In this document: positions 53,610 through 62,800 of the stretch, in pieces | How the letters are laid out: each line of letters opens with the position of its first letter | Numbering within the stretch: position 1 is the stretch's first letter | NCBI RefSeq assembly: GCF_024295805.1 | Contig: NZ_JANCLX010000013.1 | Location: forward strand, 123,983 to 187,982 | DNA length: 64,000 nt | Source: Streptomyces cucumeris | GTDB lineage: Bacteria > Actinomycetota > Actinomycetes > Streptomycetales > Streptomycetaceae | Reading direction: 5' to 3' | Made by a program: the position numbers and the translations under genes | The notes under the pieces: model-generated | Seen by the model: only the letters and a program-made list of their open reading frames with translations | Told to the model about the DNA's origin: nothing | The model's database searches: none

Positions 53610-54326
53610 ATGGACAACTCTAGTGGCGTCGGCGTTCTCGACAAGGCGGCTCTGGTTCTGAGCGCTCTGGAGTCCGGTCCGGCCACCCTCGCCGGGCTGG
53701 TCGGGGCGACGGGCCTCGCGCGGCCCACGGCACACCGGCTGGCGGTGGCTCTTGAGCACCACCGGATGGTGGCGCGTGACATGCAGGGCCGTTTCATCCT
53801 GGGCCCGCGCCTGGCCGAGCTGGCCGCGGCGGCGGGCGAGGACCGGCTGCTCGCGACGGCCGGCCCGGTGCTCACGCACCTGCGGGACGTGACGGGCGAG
53901 AGCGCGCAGCTCTACCGGCGCCAGGGCGATATGCGGATCTGTGTGGCGGCGGCCGAGCGGCTGTCCGGACTGCGGGACACCGTGCCGGTCGGCTCCACGC
54001 TGCCCATGAAGGCGGGCTCGGCCGCCCAGGTGCTGATGGCCTGGGAGGAGCCGGAGCGGCTGCACCGCGGGCTCCAGGGCGCCCGCTTCACGGCCACCGC
54101 CCTGTCGGGCGTGCGGCGGCGGGGCTGGGCCCAGTCGATCGGCGAGCGCGAGCCGGGCGTGGCGTCGGTCTCCGCGCCGGTGCGCGGGCCGTCCAACCGC
54201 GTGGTCGCCGCCGTCTCGGTCTCCGGACCGATCGAGCGGCTGACCCGTCACCCGGGCCGGATGCACGCCCAGGCCGTCATCGATGCCGCCGCACGCCTCA
54301 GCGAAGCCCTCCGCCGGGGCAACTGA
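53610..54326 (+). CDS. ndgR: IclR-family regulator NdgR
   Basis: Regulator of leucine and other amino-acid genes, with wider effects on growth and antibiotics. 238 residues. Winged helix: VLDKAALVLSALESGPATLAGLVGATGLARPTAHRL (here in part: GLARPTAHRLAVALE). The effector domain holds LRDTVPVGSTLPMKAGSAAQVL and RRRGWAQSIGEREPGVASVSAPVRG. ATG 53610 lies 3-4 bases after TATCGT, so the message may be leaderless. It faces leuC, and a shared operator is likely (TTTCACAGTGTGAGA between them). Confidence 0.93.
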   Translation: MDNSSGVGVLDKAALVLSALESGPATLAGLVGATGLARPTAHRLAVALEHHRMVARDMQGRFILGPRLAELAAAAGEDRLLATAGPVLTHLRDVTGESAQLYRRQGDMRICVAAAERLSGLRDTVPVGSTLPMKAGSAAQVLMAWEEPERLHRGLQGARFTATALSGVRRRGWAQSIGEREPGVASVSAPVRGPSNRVVAAVSVSGPIERLTRHPGRMHAQAVIDAAARLSEALRRGN

Positions 54327-54771
54327 CCACCCGCCCCGGCGGGCCTGCGCCCTACGGGCGACCGGGCCCGCCGAACGCCCCCGGGTTGGGACGCACGCCC
54401 GGCCGTCATCGACGCCACCGCGTGGCTCAGCGGGGCCGTCGCCGAGGCGGGCGCCCTCGACACCGGCGCCCGGCCCGGCGGGTTTCCGTCAAGGCGTGAA
54501 GCACTGATGGCACCCCGGAGCCGTGCCCGCCCAGCGCGGCAGAGCCGCTGAGCGGTCACCCCAGGGCTGCCCGTACGCACCCGGCCGCCGCACGCTTCGG
54601 CGAAGCCCTCCGCCGGGCAACTGACGCCCGCCCCCTCGCGCCGGGGTACCAGCCCACCCTGGCCAGGCACCCGTGCGCCGAAACGGCCGCCGAGGACCGG
54701 GGCGCTTCGGCGAAGCCCTCCGCCGGGGCCGACCGGCCGCCCCTCCCCCGTCGGGAGGCGGCCCTCGGTGC
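54327..54771 (+). pseudogene. Degenerate copies of the ndgR 3' end
   Basis: About 445 bases without a gene. They contain three fragments resembling the last 50 or so bases of ndgR. The first is at about 54393-54435, with GGCCGTCATCGACGCC matching GGCCGTCATCGATGCC in ndgR. The others are at about 54580-54625 and 54705-54740, each with GGCGAAGCCCTCCGCCGGG. They seem to be remains of tandem duplication of the gene's tail; none is a gene. Confidence 0.65.
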
Positions 54772-55263
54772 TCAGGCGCCCTTGAGTGACAGACGGTCCG
54801 CGGCGCGGTCGCCGCGGCGGCCGACCGGCACCACGCCGGCGGCCTTTCCCAGCCCGAATTCCGGCATGTTGATGTACACCGACTCATGGGCCCCGGCCGG
54901 GACCACATAGGTCTCGTGCCAGAAGCCGACCTTGCCCCGGCCCTCCCGTATCCGGCGGTTGAACGCCGCCCAGGCGGGGCGGTGCTCCTTGTCCTGGGCC
55001 ACGGAGTACTCCAGCAGCCGGTCATGCGAGGCCCAGTACTGGACCACGTAGATCACCCGCGGCGGACCGAACAGCAGCTGGTAGCCCAGCATCCCGCTCT
55101 CCTCGTCCTTCGACAGCTCGCGCAGCATCCTCGGCATCGCCTTGAACACCGGCAGCCAGCTGCGCAGCGCCCGGAAGCGGTTGATGCGCATGCCGATCAG
55201 GAAGAGCGTCACGTCCCCCTCGGCCTCGGCGGTCATACGTCCCGCAAGCAGCTCGGCACCCAT
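54772..55263 (-). CDS. DUF4188 family protein
   Basis: 163 residues from ATG 55263 (MGAELLAGRMTAEAEGDV, GAGGGG upstream). It fits the DUF4188 group: LFLIGMRINRFRALRSWLPVF, LFGPPRVIYVVQYWASHDRLLEYS, and WHETYVVPAGAHESVYINMPEFGLGKA. The fold is like ferredoxin-like ABM monooxygenases. The adjacent divergent MerR gene and palindromes suggest its control by that regulator. Function unknown. Confidence 0.83.
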   Translation of the reverse strand: MGAELLAGRMTAEAEGDVTLFLIGMRINRFRALRSWLPVFKAMPRMLRELSKDEESGMLGYQLLFGPPRVIYVVQYWASHDRLLEYSVAQDKEHRPAWAAFNRRIREGRGKVGFWHETYVVPAGAHESVYINMPEFGLGKAAGVVPVGRRGDRAADRLSLKGA

Positions 55264-55295
55264 GGTGATCCCCTCGTTCCTCGCCCTGTACGATT

Positions 55296-55335
55296 GGATA
55301 GCGCCACTATCCATGAGTTAGATAGTGCCACTCTC
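55296..55335. promoter_or_regulatory. Tandem operator-like repeats between DUF4188 and MerR genes
   Basis: GATAGCGCCACTATC (55297-55311) and GATAGTGCCACTCTC (55321-55335) are 15-base repeats set 24 bases apart. The first is nearly palindromic (GGATAG/CTATCC arms). They lie in the divergent promoter, as MerR-type sites do. Confidence 0.65.
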
Positions 55336-55355
55336 CAAGGGAAGGTGCAACCGGT

Positions 55356-55994
55356 ATGCGACTGGCGGAGCTCAGCGAACGCAGCGGAGTGTCCACCGCG
55401 ACGATCAAGTACTACCTGCGGGAGGGGCTGCTGCCGCAGGGCGAACGGATCACCGCCACCAAGTCCGAGTACGGCGAGGAGCACCTGCGCAGGCTGCGGC
55501 TGGTCCGGGCGCTGATCCAGGTCGGCCGGATGCCGGTGGCCACCGCCCGTCAGGTGCTGGAGGCCGCCGAGGACGAGTCGCTCAGCGAGAACACCCGGAT
55601 GGGAGCCGCGGTCTGGGCGCTTCCGCACGGCCCGGAGCCCGATGAGGGCGACCCCGTGACGGCGTCCGCCCGCGAGCAGGTGGACACCCTGCTGGAGCGG
55701 CTGGAGTGGCGGCACTGCCAGGAACTCGGCGATGTCGCCCCCGCGTACCGGATGCTGGTGTCGGCCGTCGCGACCCTGGACCGCCTCGGATATCCGCATG
55801 AGACCGGCCACTTGCAGCTGCACGCCCGGCTCGCGGCCGAACTGGCCGTCGCGGACCTGGATCTGGTGGAGACCTACACCCCGCAGGAGCGGATCGAGGC
55901 GGTCGTCGCGCTGACCGTGCTGTACGAGCCGGTACTGCTGAGCCTGCGGCGGCTGGCGGAGACCGAGGAGTCCCACCGGCGCTTCGACGATTGA
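55356..55994 (+). CDS. MerR-family transcriptional regulator
   Basis: 212 residues. The N-terminal HTH is MRLAELSERSGVSTATIKYYLREGLLP, (short: SGVSTATIKYYLREGLLP), then a coil LRRLRLVRALIQVGRMPVATA. The C-terminal part is helical and lacks clear metal cysteines (only one Cys, in RHCQEL), so it is probably a drug- or ligand-binding type. It diverges from the DUF4188 gene and likely controls it and itself through the repeats between them. Confidence 0.9.
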   Translation: MRLAELSERSGVSTATIKYYLREGLLPQGERITATKSEYGEEHLRRLRLVRALIQVGRMPVATARQVLEAAEDESLSENTRMGAAVWALPHGPEPDEGDPVTASAREQVDTLLERLEWRHCQELGDVAPAYRMLVSAVATLDRLGYPHETGHLQLHARLAAELAVADLDLVETYTPQERIEAVVALTVLYEPVLLSLRRLAETEESHRRFDD

Positions 55995-56041
55995 GGGGAC
56001 GCACCCCGGGGCACCCGCACCGGGCCGGGGCCGGGAAAGCG

Positions 56042-56073
56042 AAAGGCCCTCCGCGTATACGCGGAGGGCCTTT
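56042..56073 (-). terminator. Terminator of the tRNA cluster
   Basis: AAAGGCCCTCCGCG and CGCGGAGGGCCTTT pair over 14 bp with a TATA loop, with T-rich ends on both strands. It lies just after the last tRNA-Glu and after the merR stop, so it can serve both sides. Confidence 0.9.
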
Positions 56074-56079
56074 TCTCTG

Positions 56080-56152
56080 TACCCCCGACCGGATTCGAAC
56101 CGGCGCTACCGCCTTGAGAGGGCGGCGTGCTAGGCCGCTACACAACGGGGGC
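56080..56152 (-). tRNA. tRNA-Glu (anticodon CTC)
   Basis: 73 bases, full cloverleaf. Acceptor GCCCCCG pairs with CGGGGGT; anticodon loop CTCTCAA within CCGCC/GGCGG gives CTC, reading GAG. T-arm GGTTCGAATCC. No CCA is encoded. Last of five tRNAs in the run. Confidence 0.96.
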
Positions 56153-56177
56153 CTGTATCAGCACGAGCTGTACTGCG

Positions 56178-56249
56178 CTGGGCTACCAGGACTCGAACCT
56201 AGACTAAATGAACCAGAATCACTCGTGCTGCCAATTACACCATAGCCCA
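56178..56249 (-). tRNA. tRNA-Gln (anticodon CTG)
   Basis: 72 bases. Acceptor TGGGCTA/TAGCCCA with discriminator G; loop TTCTGGT gives CTG, reading CAG. T-arm AGGTTCGAGTCCT. Differs from the other Gln copy in one acceptor pair and one anticodon-stem base. Confidence 0.95.
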
Positions 56250-56262
56250 TGGTATAGACCAG

Positions 56263-56335
56263 TACCCCCGACCGGATTCGAACCGGCGCTACCGCCTTGA
56301 GAGGGCGGCGTGCTAGGCCGCTACACAACGGGGGC
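56263..56335 (-). tRNA. tRNA-Glu (anticodon CTC)
   Basis: 73 bases, identical in all parts read to the copy at 56080-56152, including anticodon stem CCGCC/GGCGG and CTC anticodon. Confidence 0.96.
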
Positions 56336-56367
56336 CCTAGCGACTCCTCCGTTTCCGAAGGAATCCG

Positions 56368-56440
56368 TACCCCCGACCGGATTCGAACCGGCGCTACTGC
56401 CTTGAGAGGGCAGCGTGCTAGGCCGCTACACAACGGGGGC
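56368..56440 (-). tRNA. tRNA-Glu (anticodon CTC)
   Basis: 73 bases, like the other Glu copies except that an anticodon-stem C-G pair is changed to T-A on both sides (CTGCC/GGCAG), so pairing is kept. Confidence 0.96.
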
Positions 56441-56489
56441 TTGGTCCTGCTTGGTCAAGAGATTTCCGGAAATCCGAGAAGATCTCTTG

Positions 56490-56561
56490 CTGGGGTACCA
56501 GGACTCGAACCTAGACTAAGTGAACCAGAATCACTCGTGCTGCCAATTACACCATACCCCA
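56490..56561 (-). tRNA. tRNA-Gln (anticodon CTG)
   Basis: 72 bases, first of the run. Acceptor TGGGGTA/TACCCCA with discriminator G; anticodon stem AGTGA/TCACT is fully paired; CTG anticodon. It starts about 165 bases after the gltX stop. Confidence 0.95.
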
Positions 56562-56726
56562 CCAAAACTCCACCCCCGTAGGGGTTTTGTTTGGCTTGCG
56601 CCTCCGGCCCGGCCTCTCGGCCCGCCCGTCCGGCGCAGGAAGAACATTACCCGATGGTGGACGGGCCACCAAAACGGATTCGCCGTGCGGGGGCGCCGCG
56701 TGCCGGGCACCCGGCGCCCCGCGGCA

Positions 56727-58214
56727 CTACACCGCCAGCTTCGCCAGCGCCGCGTCGATCCGGGCGAGCGTGCGCTCACGTCCGAGGATCTCCAGCGATT
56801 CGAACAGCGGCAGGCCGACCGTACGGCCGGTGACCGCGACCCGGACCGGAGCCTGGGCCTTGCCCAGCTTCAGACCGTGCTCCTCACCCGCCGCGAGGAC
56901 CGCCTCCTTGAGCGGCTCGGCCGCCCACTCCGCCTCGGCCAGCTTGGCCCGCGCGGTGGTGAGCAGGGCGTCCGCGCCCGGCTTCATCGCCTTCGCCCAG
57001 GACGCCTCGTCGGCCACCGGCTCGTCCAGGAAGAGGAAGTCGACGTTGGCGGTGATGTCGGACAGCACCGTCAGCCGGGTCTGGGCCAGCGGCGCCAGCG
57101 CCTCGAAGGCCGCGGTGTCGAACCGCTCGGGGGCCCAGGGCGCGTGCGGGGCCCGCAGCCAGGGACCGCACGCCTCGATGAACGCCTTCACATCCAGCAT
57201 CCGGATGTGATCGGCGTTGATCGCCTCGGCCTTCTTCAGGTCGAAGCGGGCCGGGTTGGCGTTCACACCGTCGATGTCGAACGCCGCGACCATCTCGTCG
57301 ATCGAGAAGACGTCCCGGTCGGCCGAGAGCGACCAGCCCAGCAGGGACAGGTAGTTGAGCAGCCCCTCGGGCAGGAAGCCGCGCTCCCGGTAGAGGTTCA
57401 GCGACGACTGCGGGTCGCGCTTGGAGAGCTTCTTGTTGCCCTCGCCCATGACGTACGGGAGGTGACCGAAGGAGGGCACCAGACCGCCGCCCACCCCGAT
57501 CTCGGCCAGCGCGCGGTACAGCGCGATCTGGCGCGGGGTGGAGGACAGCAGGTCCTCGCCGCGCAGTACGTGGGTGATCTCCATCAGCGCGTCGTCCACG
57601 GGGTTGACGAGCGTGTAGAGCGGGGCGCCGTTGGCCCGGACGATGCCGTAGTCCGTCACGTTCTCCGGCGTGAAGGTCAGCTCGCCGCGGACCAGGTCGG
57701 TGAAGGTGATCGGCTCATCGGGCATCCGGAAGCGGACGATCGAGGAACGCCCCTCCGCCTCGTACGCCGCGATCTGCTCCGCGGTCAGGGTGCGGCAGGC
57801 GCCGTCGTAACCGGAGGGACGCCCTTCCTTGCGGGCCGTCTCGCGGCGCTCCTCCAGCTCCTCGGCGGTGCAGTAGCAGCGGTAGGCGTGCCCCGCCTCC
57901 AGCAGCTTCTCCGCGACGTCGCGGTAGAGGTCCATCCGCTGCGACTGGCGGTAGGGCGCATGCGGACCGCCGACCTCGGGGCCCTCGTCCCAGTCGAAGC
58001 CCAGCCAGCGCATCGCCCCCAGGAGCTGCTCGTACGACTCCTCGGAGTCGCGGGCCGCGTCGGTGTCCTCGATGCGGAAGACCAGCGTGCCGCCGTGGTG
58101 GCGGGCGAAGGCCCAGTTGAACAGGGCGGTGCGGACCAGTCCCACATGGGGGTTGCCGGTCGGCGAGGGACAGAAACGAACCCGCACGGGGGCGGAGGAG
58201 CTTGCGCTAGCCAC
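56727..58214 (-). CDS. gltX: Glutamyl-tRNA synthetase
   Basis: Charges tRNA-Glu, and in Streptomyces, which lack GlnRS, also mischarges tRNA-Gln for amidation by GatCAB. 495 residues, GTG start at 58214. The HIGH-type motif is CPSPTGNPHVGLVRTALFNW; the KMSKS-type is KKLSKRDPQSS. HVLRGEDLLSSTPRQIALY is a further family part. The next genes downstream are three tRNA-Glu and two tRNA-Gln, its substrates. It overlaps the FAH gene by 8 bases upstream. Confidence 0.97.
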   Translation of the reverse strand: MASASSSAPVRVRFCPSPTGNPHVGLVRTALFNWAFARHHGGTLVFRIEDTDAARDSEESYEQLLGAMRWLGFDWDEGPEVGGPHAPYRQSQRMDLYRDVAEKLLEAGHAYRCYCTAEELEERRETARKEGRPSGYDGACRTLTAEQIAAYEAEGRSSIVRFRMPDEPITFTDLVRGELTFTPENVTDYGIVRANGAPLYTLVNPVDDALMEITHVLRGEDLLSSTPRQIALYRALAEIGVGGGLVPSFGHLPYVMGEGNKKLSKRDPQSSLNLYRERGFLPEGLLNYLSLLGWSLSADRDVFSIDEMVAAFDIDGVNANPARFDLKKAEAINADHIRMLDVKAFIEACGPWLRAPHAPWAPERFDTAAFEALAPLAQTRLTVLSDITANVDFLFLDEPVADEASWAKAMKPGADALLTTARAKLAEAEWAAEPLKEAVLAAGEEHGLKLGKAQAPVRVAVTGRTVGLPLFESLEILGRERTLARIDAALAKLAV

Positions 58215-58998
58215 GCTTGATCACCTTGTTGGTGAGAGTGCCGATGCCTTCGATGGTGACGGCGACCTCGTCGCCGACGGAGAGCGGGCCCACGCCCGCC
58301 GGGGTGCCGGTGAGCACCACGTCGCCCGGGAGCAGCGTCATGGCCTCGGTGATGTGCACGATCAGGTCCTCGATCGGGCGCACCATCTCGCTCGTACGGC
58401 CCAGCTGGCGCTGCTCCCCGTTGACCGTGCACATGATGCCGAGATCCGCGGCACGCGTCAGGTCGATATCGGTCTCCACCCAGGGGCCCAGCGGGCAGGA
58501 GGTGTCGAAGCCCTTGGCCCGCGCCCACTGGTCCTCGCTGCGCTGCACATCCCGGGCGGTGATGTCGTTGGCGCAGGTGTAGCCGAGGATGACGTCCTTG
58601 ACCCGCTCGCGCGGGACCTCACGGCACATCCGGCCGATGACCACGGCCAGCTCGGCCTCGTGGTGCACCTCGGAGGAGAAGGAGGGGTACACCACCGGGT
58701 CACCGGGGCCGGTCACCGAGGTGGACGGCTTGAAGAAGGTGACCGGGACGTCGGGGACCTCCTGGCCGAGCTCGGCGGCGTGCTCGCGGTAGTTGCGGCC
58801 GATCGCCACGACCTTGTTGGGCAGGACGGGCGGCAGCAACCGCACCTTGCTCAGCGGGATCTTCTGCCCCGAGCGCTCGAAGTCGGCGAAGGGGTGGCCC
58901 TTGATGATGTCGACGACCGGGCCGTCCTGGCCGGACGGCTCACCCTCGACCACTCCGAAGGCGACGTTGCCGTCGATGGAGAACCTGGCGATGCGCAC
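58207..58998 (-). CDS. Fumarylacetoacetate hydrolase family protein
   Basis: 263 residues, GTG start. The family metal site is in HHEAELAVVIG and ANDITARDVQ with C-terminal GDVVLTGTPAGVGPLSVGD. Members hydrolyse or isomerise diketo acids or decarboxylate oxaloacetate; the substrate here is unknown. The common annotation 2-hydroxyhepta-2,4-diene-1,7-dioate isomerase is possible. It overlaps gltX by 8 bases, so they form one operon, as in other Streptomyces. Confidence 0.9.
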   Translation of the reverse strand: MRIARFSIDGNVAFGVVEGEPSGQDGPVVDIIKGHPFADFERSGQKIPLSKVRLLPPVLPNKVVAIGRNYREHAAELGQEVPDVPVTFFKPSTSVTGPGDPVVYPSFSSEVHHEAELAVVIGRMCREVPRERVKDVILGYTCANDITARDVQRSEDQWARAKGFDTSCPLGPWVETDIDLTRAADLGIMCTVNGEQRQLGRTSEMVRPIEDLIVHITEAMTLLPGDVVLTGTPAGVGPLSVGDEVAVTIEGIGTLTNKVIKRG

Positions 58999-59139
58999 GG
59001 GAAGCTGCTGCCCCTTAACTGGACTCGCTGGAGACTGACGCTCCAGGCTATCGCTCCGCGTCCCGCGCGCCGCCGCGTCATCGGCCGGGGGCGGTGGTGT
59101 CCGCCGGGACCGGCCGTCCGGACGGTCCGGGTGCGGTCC

Positions 59140-59328
59140 CTACAGGGCCGGGGCCTTGGTCAGCACGGTGCGCCGGGGGTTGGCGGTCTGGACCGGCAGG
59201 TCGACGGAGTGCTCCGGCTGCTCCTCGGTCGCGGTCAGCAGCTCCTCGGCGTCGTTCAGATGCGCCAGGGTGGTGCGCCGCGGGTTGGCTATGGTGCGGA
59301 ACATCATCGTCGTCTTCACTGGGGTCAT
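59140..59328 (-). CDS. Small protein with duplicated ANPRRT motif, unknown function
   Basis: 62 residues. IANPRRTTLAHL near the N-terminus (13-24) and TANPRRTVLTKA near the C-terminus (48-59) are two copies of one motif, parted by an acidic linker NDAEELLTATEEQPEHSVDL. It has no signal or cysteine. Start is ATG 59328, or GTG 59319 with GAGG better spaced. It lies between the FAH gene and the cvn1 conservon. I do not recognise a function; a peptide precursor or protein-interaction module is possible but unproved. Confidence 0.65.
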   Translation of the reverse strand: MTPVKTTMMFRTIANPRRTTLAHLNDAEELLTATEEQPEHSVDLPVQTANPRRTVLTKAPAL

Positions 59329-59879
59329 GCCTCGCTGTTGTCGTTTTGACGGTCCGTGTAAAGCGTCAGGCTAGAGGCGGCTTTGCCCACGGAATCGCGA
59401 AAAAAGTCGGCGCCAGCATGTGATTTTGCTCACGAATCATCGGGCAAATGCCACATTGGAGACAGTTGATTCAATCACCCTAAACGGACATTGCCCCACT
59501 GAACCTGACGTTCCGCTCTTGATCATCGCTAGCCGGACACGGGATCCGTGCGCTCGACTCGTTACTAAAAGTCCGTTATCGCCGACATGACTTTCTACGT
59601 CCGGTAATAAAGCCCATACGCAGCGTCACGCGCGTCACAGCCTCAACCCTTGCCCTTGTTGCAGCATCCGGCACTGTGCTGGAATTCCCGGGACCGCCGT
59701 GGGAATCATCCGGCGCGCACGGAGCGCAAAGAGGCGCCGAGCGGCGGGGGTTCCTCTTGTCGATACGAAAGGAAGCGCGCCGGTCACTCACGACCGACAG
59801 GGGGGATCGCGGTCCCCCACGACTCGACACCGCTTCATCGTGGCTCGGTGAAGCGCCTGGTCCAGAGGTTGCGACGCTA
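59329..59879. other. Intergenic region upstream of cvnA1
   Basis: About 550 bases, richer in A+T than the genes around, especially 59400-59640. It should contain the cvnA1 promoter and that of the small ANPRRT gene. CACGG-GAT-CCGTG at 59538-59550 is an inverted repeat. The frame of cvnA1 stays open back to 59676, but the protein there looks random. No RNA gene seen. Confidence 0.5.
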
Positions 59880-62800
59880 GTGCAGGGACGTTTCAAGAGG
59901 GATGGCAGCGCTTCGGCGGACCCGGAGCCGCGCGGTGGGACCGACCGCGGCTCCTCGCCCCAGCGCGCCCAGGGCACCGGCAGGCTGCCGGCCGACCAGG
60001 GCTCCGAGCCCGGCGCGCTGAGCGCGCAGCAGACCGGCAAACCCAGCGGTGGCGAAGCCGCGGAGCAGCCCAAACCCAAGAGCCCCAGCGGGCCCGGCAA
60101 TCGCATGGCCCTGCGCAACTGGCGCATCAGCACCCGTCTGGTCTCCCTGCTCGCGCTCCCCGTGGTCGCCGCGACCACCCTGGGCGCCCTGCGGATCCAG
60201 GACTCGCTCGACAACATCGAGCAGCTGGACCAGATGAAGCTGCTCACCGAGATGACGCAGCAGGCCACCCAGCTCGCGAGCGCCCTCCAGGAGGAGCGCG
60301 ACAAGTCGGCGGGGCCGCTGGCGGGCAGGGGCAACGCCAAGGACGACCGGGTCGTCTCCACCCGTGAGGACACCGACCGCGCCATCTCGGCGTTCCGCAC
60401 CGCGACCGACGACATCGACCCCGGCGACCAGTCGATGGCCGGTGTGCAGTCCACGCTCGTCGACATCAGCCGTCAGCTCGGCAAGATCAACGAGATCCGT
60501 GACACGGCGTACGACAACAGCCAGTACTACTCGCTGACGGTCCAGAACTACAACGAGCTGATCAACTCGCTGCTGTCGCTCTCCCAGGACATGGCGCAGG
60601 CGACCAGCAATCGCGCGATGATCAACAACACCCGCGCGCTGGCCACCTTCTCCTCCGCGAAGGAGTACGCGTCCATCCAGCGCGCGCTGATCAGCGCCGC
60701 GCTCGCCGACCCGGACGGCGCCGAGTTCTCGGCCAACGACCGCCGCTTCGCCAAGACCGCGGTGGACAAGGAGAACGAGGCCCTCGGCCGCTTCAAGCAG
60801 ATCCGCCAGGGCAACTCCGAGGACCTCCTCGAACCGCTGGACAGCCGCCCGGACATCAAGGCGGCGACCATGTACGCGGACCGCGCGGTCCGCGACCCCG
60901 ACGGCCTGAAGGCCGAGAAGCGCACCGATCTTGACTGGTACGACCAGGACAGCATCAAGATCGAAGAGATGGACAAGATCGAGGAGACGCTGCTCAGCGA
61001 GATGCAGCAGAAGGCTCGTGAGCTCCGTCAGGACGCCCAGCAGGACGCGATCATCAACGGTGCGCTGATCCTGCTCGTCCTCGGTGTCTCCCTCGTCGGC
61101 GCCTTCGTCGTCGCCCGCTCCATGGTCCGTTCGCTGCGCCGCCTCCAGGACACCGCGCAGGAAGTCGCCCAGAAGCGGCTGCCCGAACTGGTCAAGCAGC
61201 TCTCGGAGTCCGACCCGCAGGACGTGGACACCTCCGTGGAGTCCGTCGGCGTGCACAGCCGGGACGAGATCGGCAAGGTGGCCACGGCCTTCGACGACGT
61301 GCACCGCGAGGCGGTCCGCCTCGCCGCCGAGCAGGCGCTGCTGCGGGGCAACGTCAACGCGATGTTCACCAACCTCTCGCGCCGCAGCCAGGGCCTCATC
61401 CAGCGCCAGCTCTCGCTCATCTCCGAGCTGGAGAGCCGCGAGGCCGACCCGGACCAGCTGTCCTCGCTGTTCAAGCTGGACCACCTGGCCACCCGAATGC
61501 GGCGTAACGGTGAGAACCTGCTGGTCCTCGCCGGTGAGGAGCCGGGCCGCCGGTGGACCCGGCCGGTCCCGCTGGTGGACGTGCTCCGCGCCGCCGCCTC
61601 CGAGGTGGAGCAGTACGAGCGCATCGAACTCAGCTCGGTCCCGGCGACCGAGGTCGCCGGCCGGGTCGTCAACGACCTCGTCCACCTGCTGGCCGAGCTG
61701 CTGGAGAACGCCACCTCGTTCTCCTCGCCGCAGACCAAGGTCAAGGTGACCGGTCACGCCCTGCCCGACGGGCGGGTGCTGGTCGAGATCCACGACACCG
61801 GTATCGGCCTCTCCCCCGAGGACCTGGCCGCGATCAACGAGCGGCTGGCCAGCCCGCCCACGGTCGATGTGTCGGTCTCCCGCCGCATGGGCCTGTTCGT
61901 GGTCGGCCGGCTGTCCCTGCGGCACGGCATCCGCATCCAGCTCCGGCCGTCCGACTCGGGCGGTACGACGGCACTGGTCATGCTGCCGGTCGACGTCGCC
62001 CAGGGCGGCCGCAAGCCGGGCGCCCAGACGCCCGGCGGCGGCAAGGCCGGTGCGGGCGCTCCGGGTTCCGGCGGACCGGGCAACGGCGGGCCGGGGAACG
62101 GCTCGGCCGGACTGCTGGGCTCCGCCCCCTCACGGCGCCAGGTGCCCGGCACGGGCTCGCGTGCCGCGCTCCCCGGCACCGGTGGTGCGGGCGCTCCCGG
62201 CGGCGGTGGCACCACCAGCAGCGGACTGCCGACCCGGCCGGTCGGTGCCGGGGCGGGCCCGCAGGGCGGCGCCCCGTCCGGCGGCAGCCTCTTCGACAGC
62301 GGACGGCCTCCCGGCCCCCGCAGCAACGCCCCCGCGGGCTCCCGCGGTCAGGGCGGACCCGGCGGAGCCGGTGCTCCGGGCGCCGCGTCCGGCCGTCCGC
62401 CACTGCCGCAGCGCGGGGACGGCCCGACCGTCGCCCCGCCGACCGGTGCCCCGGCCCGCGCCGACTCCGGCGACCAGGGCGCCCGTCCGCAGCTCCCCCC
62501 GCGCGACCGCGCGCCCGAGCTGCCCGCCCCCACCCAGCCGGGCACCAGCTGGGGCGCCCGCCGCGCCGCGGGGGGCGATGACTGGCCCGCCGCGCCGCGG
62601 GACGCGGGCGACACCCCGCGCGGCCATGAAGAGGCCGACTCCACCGGCCCGCTCTCCCGGCCCGACCTGGGCGGCGCGCCGTCCCAGCGGCGTGACCCGT
62701 TCGGCACCCGCGGACCCGGTGACACCGGGGAGTTCGCGCGCCCCGACCAGGGCGACGGCCCCGACATGTTCGAGCCGCGCCGCGGTCCGGGCGACACCGG

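Noticed and set aside
56159..56581. Short protein frames over the tRNA cluster
   Set aside because: They read through tRNA genes and are repeated because the tRNAs are.
59877..61925. 682-codon minus-strand frame opposite cvnA1
   Set aside because: Low complexity, no motif, and the plus strand encodes the complete kinase core.
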